64,000 bases of DNA from NCBI GenBank assembly GCA_037951105.1, contig JBAMJV010007174.1:1-64000 (forward strand), given 5' to 3'. Shown here piece by piece: positions 57,640 to 64,000 of this stretch. The notes under the pieces are model-generated. The model saw only the letters and a list, made by a program, of their open reading frames with translations, did not search any database and was not told where the DNA came from. Position numbers and translations under genes: made by a program. Source of the stretch: Echinarachnius parma. Its lineage: Eukaryota; Echinodermata; Echinoidea; Clypeasteroida; Echinarachniidae. Every line of letters begins with the position of its first letter. The first letter of the stretch is position 1.

Positions 57640-58803
57640 AAATATGCAACTATCTTTCAATTTCAATTTAATTTCAATTTCAATTTATTCTTGCTTCCAA
57701 CAAAACATTACAAATGAATAATGATAATTTGCACAAAATAGTGATATACATATTGGAAACAAGAGGGGTCCACTAAAAAGCAATGCTTGTACAATTGTGG
57801 AACCCTCAAATAATAGTTAGGTATATTGTACATTTAAATTAACACATTCTAGACTACAACATAAACAAATATAGAGAGGAAAAGGGGATGCCAACAGAGA
57901 CTAACATGGGACAAGAGAGAACTTTACATGACACAAATAGGAGAAGACGCACACAATACAAACAATGCGACACTGCCAAAAGGAAGTGAGAGATCGGAGG
58001 TACAAATGTATGTAAAAGATAAGCTGCAAGTGGGGTTCAAGTGAAAATAAGGAAAAAGACTTGCGCATAATAGAATGGAACAATGCATGAGAAGGCATAA
58101 TATATAATATCAGATTACATTTTGAGTCCGCGAGTAAAGAATGAGCTTGTTTAAGGATGACGTAAGCACGAAATAAGAGTAAATGGGAGATATAATTCAA
58201 TGATGTTTATAAGATTGTAATAAAAACAATTACATTTTTTCTTAAAGATATTAATCGATGGAGCATTTTTTATTTCATCACTTAAAGAATTCCATAATTT
58301 AGGACCTTCATATATAAATGTATTTTGAGCAAGTAGGGTCCGCAAGAGAGGTAAATGAAATTCTTCAGAATGTCTAGTTGGATAATTATGAACTGAACTA
58401 TTTTTAAAAAACATTTCTTGAAAAACAGATGGTAGCATGTTATTATTATAATTATACATAAATTGACCAAGTTGAAATAAAAATAGGTCTTTTACCTTCA
58501 GTATATTATTTTCAAAAAATAAAGAGTCAGTATGGGAGCGAAAAGGGGAATTACAAAAAATACGAATAACCTTCTTTTGTAATAACAACACTTTATCTAA
58601 TAAAGTTTCATGTGTGTTTCCCCAAACTAAAAGACCATAATTTAAGTATGGGAGTATCAAAGAACTATAAAGCATAATTAGTGAAGTAAAAGGAAGACAT
58701 GTTTTTACTTTATAAATAATACCAATATTACGAGAAATAGTTTTACAAATATTATCAATATGATGTTTCCAAGAAACAAGAGTATCTATCTCGCTACTTG
58801 TGA
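57640..58803 (-). pseudogene. 5'-truncated LINE (C-terminal reverse transcriptase, 3' UTR)
   Basis: The minus strand reads SWKHHIDNI, then SSLILPYLNYGLLVWGNT, LLQKKVIRIFCNSPF, HNYPTRHS and GPKLWNSL, the C-terminal part of the same reverse transcriptase type as at 47424-49656. The frame is open from 58675 to 58151. After about 500 bp of 3' UTR it ends in (AATTG/AAATTG) repeats near 57655-57690. The upstream break at about 58803 is the truncation point. Confidence 0.85.
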
Positions 58804-59030
58804 GAACAGGGAATCATACTGCATTTATTTCTATTTTGCTTGCCTAATACTCAACCGATTCCTATGATGTGGGTATATTTGTAGCATTTGCGAATCCTCT
58901 AAGCGTAAAGTAGCAAGAAATAGCTTAAAAAACACATTACAACATAATCGGTCTTCAACATGTATTGATCGATTAATGGTAATGATAGATCGATCCCATG
59001 TTCGCATGATCGATTGCTCATAGTCCCCTT
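58804..59030. other. Left flank of the Ty3/gypsy element
   Basis: Contains CGATCGAT-type words (58970-59010). No gene. Confidence 0.5.
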
Positions 59031-59230
59031 TGTTCAACTACTGTGGAATGCAGTTATCCTATATGGGCCAACAGAGGACAGCAGAGCACTCTATTCAATA
59101 GGCATGCTACAATACAATGTGCTTTGCATGTACAGCATTGGACCTCACTTCACTACCAGCTACCAAGCAGTGCACACCTCCCACATGTACTACTCCCAAG
59201 GTAACTAAAGCACATGGTCTCAATATATAA
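59031..59230 (+). repeat. 5' LTR of Ty3/gypsy element
   Basis: The 200-bp LTR starts TGTTCAACTACTGTGGAATG and ends GGTCTCAATATATAA. It differs from the 3' LTR at three positions by eye. It is followed by GTGGCGACGAGGCAACTGG, the expected primer-binding area, which resembles the GTGGCGAC start found in Mag-type elements. No target duplication was found outside the LTRs. Confidence 0.93.
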
Positions 59231-59257
59231 GTGGCGACGAGGCAACTGGATTTCACG

Positions 59258-60529
59258 ATGAATTTTGGCAGGATTGAAGAATTCAGCTCTGCTACAGAGG
59301 ATTTTGCCACCTATATTGAAAGGTTTAAGCAGTTTCTAGCAGCAAATGATGTGGCAGATGGGAAGAAAGTTCCTGTATTTTTGAGTGTCATTGGAGCAAA
59401 GACTTACTCACTTCTGAAAAATTTAGTCAGCCCAGAGCAGCCATCAAGCAAGGCTTATACGTATTTGGTTTCTACATTGACCAATCATCTCTCTCCACAG
59501 CCATTGGTCATAGCGGAGAGATACAGATTTCATCAACGGAACCAGCTAGCGCATGAATCCATATCTGACTATGCAGCCGAGTTGAGGAGACTTTCAAACA
59601 CATGTAAGTTTGGTGCATTTCTTTCTGAGGCGCTGAGAGATAAGTTTGTGTGTGGTCTGCAGAGCAGAGTCGTTCAGAAGAGGCTCTTGAGTGAAGCGGA
59701 CCTTACATTTGATAGAGCATTTGACTGTGCAATCGCAATGGAGTTAGCGGACAAGGATACCCGTGTAATGGAAATGAAGGGAGAAGCTGCGTTCAGAGGT
59801 GGTGAAGTCAATCGAGTTAGTGCTAGCAGTACCGGATACAGTTCTCGGACGCCCAAGCAGCACTCACGCTCACAGAGGAAACCACACTTCTCAAATTCAA
59901 AGCAAAGGAAGGTCTGTTATCGGTGTGGAAAAGGAGACCATGACCCATCAACCTGTAAGTACAAGACGTACAAATGCAATAACTGTGGGAAAGTTGGCCA
60001 TTTGGCAGCTGTATGCAGAAGCAAGTCGACCAAATTTGTTGCATCTGAATCGCTGAAGACAGATAAGAATGATATACAAACTCTTGGACTGTTCACTGTT
60101 TCGCAGAAATCAAGTGAAGATGCATTGAGAGTGACTGTAGAGATTGATGACAAGCCAGTATACATGGAACTTGATACTGGTGCTTCAATGAGCATCATCC
60201 CGGCAGACATGTATCATGAGAAATTGAAGCACATTCCTTTGGACAAGCCCACATACACATTCAGAACATATTCTGGAGCTACATTGCATCTTCTAGGTCA
60301 AGCACAAGTTCAAGTGCGTTATGGTGATCAAGTCATCACTGATGTCATGGTGGTTGCTGACACCAAGGGCCAACCAGCTATTCTTGGAAGGAACTGGATG
60401 AAGAGAATCAAACTGGACTGGAAATCGCTATTCGCGGTAGCTTCGAAGTCTACAGAAGCAGGCTCAGCTAAGGAGAGCAAGCTGGATGGTTTATCGGAAA
60501 CCAAGAGCAGGCATCAAGCAGTCTTCTAG
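59258..60529 (+). CDS. Gag-protease of Mag-like Ty3/gypsy element
   Basis: The frame of 423 codons starts at the first ATG after the primer-binding area. The N-terminal part (about residues 1-170) is a retrotransposon Gag capsid-like domain with FKQFLAAND and ISDYAAELRRL. Two CCHC zinc knuckles follow at about residues 220-233 (CYRCGKGDHDPSTC) and 240-253 (CNNCGKVGHLAAVC), the nucleic-acid-binding part of Gag. A pepsin-like protease has its active Asp in LDTGAS near residue 306 and ILGRNWM near its end. The TAG at 60527-60529 interrupts a frame that continues into pol without shift. In related elements this is one polyprotein, so the stop is read as a mutation. Confidence 0.9.
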   Translation: MNFGRIEEFSSATEDFATYIERFKQFLAANDVADGKKVPVFLSVIGAKTYSLLKNLVSPEQPSSKAYTYLVSTLTNHLSPQPLVIAERYRFHQRNQLAHESISDYAAELRRLSNTCKFGAFLSEALRDKFVCGLQSRVVQKRLLSEADLTFDRAFDCAIAMELADKDTRVMEMKGEAAFRGGEVNRVSASSTGYSSRTPKQHSRSQRKPHFSNSKQRKVCYRCGKGDHDPSTCKYKTYKCNNCGKVGHLAAVCRSKSTKFVASESLKTDKNDIQTLGLFTVSQKSSEDALRVTVEIDDKPVYMELDTGASMSIIPADMYHEKLKHIPLDKPTYTFRTYSGATLHLLGQAQVQVRYGDQVITDVMVVADTKGQPAILGRNWMKRIKLDWKSLFAVASKSTEAGSAKESKLDGLSETKSRHQAVF

Positions 60530-62745
60530 CCAGGACTTGGTACGATGACCAATCACAGAGCTAAGATTAGAGTCCAAGATGATGCTCATCCTCGCTACAA
60601 TAAAGCTCGACCAGTACCTTACGCACTGAAAGAAGAGGTGGAGGAACAACTGGATAAACTCATACAACAAGGAATCATTATTCCAGTATCACATCGCCCA
60701 TTGTAGTTGTACCCAAGTCGGATAAATCGGTGCGAATCTGTGGTGACTACAAGACAACGATCAATCCTGTGCTGGATGTGGAAAAGTATCCGTTACCGAA
60801 CGCGCATGATTTGTTCTCGACGTTAGCAGGTGGTTGCTATTTCACCAAGCTCGACTTATCGCAGGCCTATCAACAGATGATCATGGATGAGGATTCTCGC
60901 AAGTATCTCACCGTCAATACACATCGTGGCCTGTATCAGTATACAAGACTTCCGTTCGGTGTGGCTAGTGCTCCAGCTATCTTTCAAGCAGCAATGGAGC
61001 AAGTTCTGCAAGGACTCGATGGAGTTGTTTGTTTTCTTGATGACATGCTCATTTCAGGAAAAACAGAATCAGAGCAGCTAGCAAGATTGCATGCAGTACT
61101 CCAACGCCTTGAGCAGAATGGTCTTCGACTGAAGCTGACCAAGTGTGAGTTCATGGAACCCAGAGTCGAGTACCTTGGCTACATAGTGGATTCTGAAGGA
61201 TTACATCCTACACCGGAGAAGGTTCAAGCCGTGAAAGATGCACCCAAGCCAAATAATGTGCAAGAGCTTCGTTCCTTCATTGGCATGTTGCAGTACTACG
61301 CAAGGTTTCTACCCAACCTGTCATCTGTAATCCATCCACTCAATGCATTGCTGTCAAGCTACACACCATGGAAATGGACATATGAATGTAACGTGGCATT
61401 CAAGGCAGCAAAGGACCAGTTAGTATCAGCTCAAGTTCTTGCTCATTACGATTCTAATCTTCCTCTGTGCCTCGCATGTGATGCTTCACCATATGGAGTT
61501 GGAGCTGTTCTCGCGCACATAATGCCTGATGGAGAAGAACGACCAGTAGCGTTCGCATCACGAACATTGACAAAGAGCGAGCGGAACTACGCACAGCTGG
61601 AAAAAGAAGCACTTTCGCTGATCTTTGGAGTGAAAAAGTTTCACCCTTACATCTATGGACAGCAGTTCACACTTCTGACTGATCATAAGCCACTAGTAAG
61701 GATACTAGGGCCGAAGACTGGTGTTCCAACAATAGCAGCAGCGAGATTGCAGCGCTGGGCACTGATATTGTCAGCCTACAGCTACGACATCATGTACAAA
61801 GGCAGCTCTCATCACATGAATGCAGATTGTCTATCAAGACTTCCGATTCACACTGATCATGCTGGAGATGAAGAAAGCATCTACCACTACACTCATGTTG
61901 GTGAATTGCCTGTGACATCACAAGAGATTGCAGCGGCTACAGGAAAAGACCCAGCACTATCGCGAGTATTGGAGTTCACCCAGAGGGGATGGCCGAATAC
62001 GGTGGATGATGATCGTCTTAAGCCATTTTTCAGCCGCCGTCACGAGCTCTCGGTTGAGCAGGATGTCTTGATATGGGGACTACGGGTCATCATCCCAGGT
62101 TGTCTGCAATCCCAGATTCTGACAGAGTTACATGATGGACACATCGGGATGAGCCGTATGAAGAGTCTGGCTAGGAGTTACTTCTGGTGGCCACGCCTAG
62201 ACCAGGACATTGAGTCGTTAGTGCGGAGCTGTAATGCATGTCTTCACACAAGGAATCAACCAGCGACGACACCCCTTCATTCGTGGAAATGGCCGTCAAG
62301 AGTATGGGAGAGAGTACATGCAGATTTTGCAGAGCTAGATGGTCAGTCTTTCTTCATACTTGTAGATGTGTACTCAAAGTGGATGGAAGTTTTTCCAATG
62401 AAATCTACGACAACCAGTGCCATGATTGACGTGTTGCGTCATATTTTCGCGATCCATGGCCTACCTGAACATTTCGTATCAGACAATGGACCGCAGTTCA
62501 TTTCGGCTGAGTGTGCGGAATTCATGAAACAGAACGGAGTCAATCACATAAGGACTCCACCCTATCATCCTTCTTCGAATGGAGCAGCGGAACGTTGCGT
62601 ACAAACAGTGAAGCAGTATTTGAAGTCGTACAAGCAGAGTAGTATGACGATTCAGCACAAGATTGCAAATTTTCTTTTCGTGTATCGCAACACTCCACAT
62701 TCTCTGACTGGACGCACCCCAGCAGAGTTGCTTTTGAAGAGATAG
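60530..62745 (+). pseudogene. Pol (reverse transcriptase, RNase H, integrase), broken
   Basis: The first 58 codons (EEVEEQLDKLIQQGIIIPV) stay in the gag frame and end at a stop near 60704. From there the domain continues in another frame, so a small deletion or insertion lies near 60690-60702, and the short conserved block usually found there is missing. Reverse transcriptase motifs FTKLDLSQAYQQ, LPFGVASAPAIFQ and the catalytic FLDD (about 61034) follow, then RNase H (ACDASPYGVGAVL, TDHKPL), an integrase zinc finger (HDGHIGMSRM, CNACLHTR) and the DDE core (HADFAEL, SDNGPQF, PYHPSSNGAAERCV). A TAG at 62743-62745 ends it inside a conserved stretch. Confidence 0.92.
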
Positions 62746-63210
62746 CCACGGACCAGGATGGGTCTCATCAAGCCTTCTCTAGCAGAAACTGTAGAAAAGA
62801 AGCAGCAAGCAGCTAAAAAGGCACATGATGGCAAGCGTTCCAAAATACGCCAGTTCTCACCTGGACAACAAGTTCTCATTCGATCATTCAGAGGGAAGGA
62901 CAAATGGGAAAATGGGATGATCCTGCAAGTACTGGGACCAGTGGGATATATTGTGCAGATTGGGGACAGGCAGAAACATGTTCATTTGGATCATATCATT
63001 GATGGAACGTCTCATCAGTCTGATCGATCTACCCTGACGGACGAGGATTTTCCTGTCTCATTCCAACCCCTGCAACTTGATGCACCTGATCAATCCGATG
63101 CTGATGTCCAGTTGGAGGGGGAGGAAAGAGTTGAACTGGCGCCTACACCAGAGATGCGTCGGTTCCCTCTTCGTCATCGACACCCTCCGGACAGATTGAC
63201 TTATGAATAA
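62746..63210 (+). pseudogene. C-terminal pol extension of the Ty3/gypsy element
   Basis: It is in frame with the integrase behind the TAG. QFSPGQQVLIRSFRGKDKW and GYIVQIGDRQKHVHLDHI form an integrase C-terminal (GPY/F-like) module, followed by an acidic tail ending RHRHPPDRLTYE. In the family this belongs to the same polyprotein. Confidence 0.85.
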
Positions 63211-63558
63211 TTTCAACGTGAAGGATGCATGCATTTATTTTGTTTAATGGAGAACTTTAAGGAAAGAAAAAGTACCAGAATGGATGCTTATCATTTTGTT
63301 AAACTCCAAAAAGGAATGGACTATATGAATCTCCAAGTAGGAGCCGCTTTGATTTGTTCTCCAGGACGGAGTGAATATAATTGAATTTTGGGATTTGTTG
63401 ACGCGGCTACAAGAAGGATTGATCGCGCCAATGTTTGATTTGATCATTTTGGAATTTGGATCATGGACACTCGTCTTAAAAGAAGTGAAGGAGTGTTATA
63501 TATGTACATTGAGACTACTGCCAGAATCTAACAATAGGCACTGAACAATAGACAGCTG
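63211..63558 (+). other. 3' untranslated region of the Ty3/gypsy element
   Basis: No reading frame. The expected polypurine tract before the LTR is not obvious; the best purine run (AAAAGAAGTGAAGGAG) is about 60 bp upstream of the LTR. Confidence 0.7.
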
Positions 63559-63758
63559 TGTTCAACTACTGTGGAATGCAGTTATCCTATATGGGCCAAC
63601 AGAGGACAGCAGAGCACTCTATTCAATATGCATGCTACAATGCAATGTGCTTTGCATGTACAGCATTGGACCTCACTTCACTACCAGCTACCAAGCAGTG
63701 CACACCTCCCACATGTACTACTCCCAAGGTAACTAAAGTACATGGTCTCAATATATAA
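63559..63758 (+). repeat. 3' LTR of Ty3/gypsy element
   Basis: 200 bp, starts TGTTCAACTACTGTGGAATG and ends GGTCTCAATATATAA, matching 59031-59230 with about three substitutions. Confidence 0.93.
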
Positions 63759-64000
63759 CAGTCAGAGCTCCATTCTAACTCTGCGCACCAACCAAACCGG
63801 GTTCGAAGTATGCATCTTTCTCATGCATGGTGACAATGAAATAAAGGACAGTATCAGACGTGAAGAATCATTATGTAAGACAGTAAATACTTTCACTACC
63901 ACTGCATATGAAATACGTTCCCGCATTAGCTCGAAATTCATATCCCCTAAATAGTTTACCATGATAACCCCCCCCCCCCCCCCCAACCCAACACAAAAAA
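63759..64000. other. Right end of window
   Basis: Contains a fragment shared with the SINE-like head at 57545 (ACCAAACCGGGTTCGAAGT) and an 18-base C run near 63968. No gene. Confidence 0.5.

Noticed and set aside
59014..63770. Target-site duplication for the Ty3/gypsy element
   Set aside because: The bases before 59031 (CCCCTT) and after 63758 (CAGTCA) do not match at any plausible boundary.

Overview
This is animal genomic DNA. Coding sequence is sparse and split into small exons with GT-AG junctions, introns run to several kilobases, and repeats fill most of the rest. The GRB2-family adaptor, the Notch-like EGF exons joined to a C-type lectin domain, LINEs of one jockey/CR1-like type and a Mag-like Ty3/gypsy element fit a marine invertebrate deuterostome, with an echinoderm the best guess. 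The species cannot be fixed from the sequence. No bacterial-type genes or operons are present.

Two host genes can be reconstructed, both on the minus strand. The first (about 444-20136) is a GRB2/Drk/Sem-5-type signalling adaptor. Four exons (20058-20135, 12754-12851, 3356-3484, 444-576) give a contiguous frame for the N-terminal SH3 domain and a complete SH2 domain; the C-terminal SH3 exons would lie left of the window. Broken extra copies of three of these exons lie beside or near them. The second gene (33656-43874 and probably further right) has six phase-1 EGF exons followed by a three-exon C-type lectin-like domain with the stop codon. Several EGF exons are near-identical recent copies. 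A possible leucine-rich-repeat exon lies at 56762-57134 (minus).

The three GRB2-like introns (2.8, 9.3 and 7.2 kb) are packed with short non-autonomous DNA elements. Several families begin and end at TTAA (called A to E here) and sit end to end or inside one another. There are also large foldback palindromes (13475-14253, 16541-19185, 19197-19821) and a 1.7 kb element carrying seven copies of a GTGACGTACGGGACAT motif (14450-16162). The 16.5-19.8 kb stretch is a nested set of insertions with readable target-site duplications.

From 20 to 33.6 kb no gene is recognised. This part holds two copies of a poly-G/poly-C-rich element (21.3-22.4 and 26.6-27.5 kb), a 1.37 kb tandem duplication full of GATATC palindromes (22.8-25.6 kb), a GAA/GAG microsatellite (28.3 kb) and a 4.4 kb AT-rich composite tandem array (29.1-33.5 kb).

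From 44 to 64 kb the sequence is mostly retroelements: two adjacent decayed LINEs (45.4-49.7 kb), a third 5'-truncated LINE on the minus strand (57.6-58.8 kb) and a Ty3/gypsy element with nearly identical 200-bp LTRs (59031-63758) whose gag-pol is broken by two in-frame stops and one frameshift. The 49820-56070 interval is bracketed by inverted ends of family C and may be one long element.
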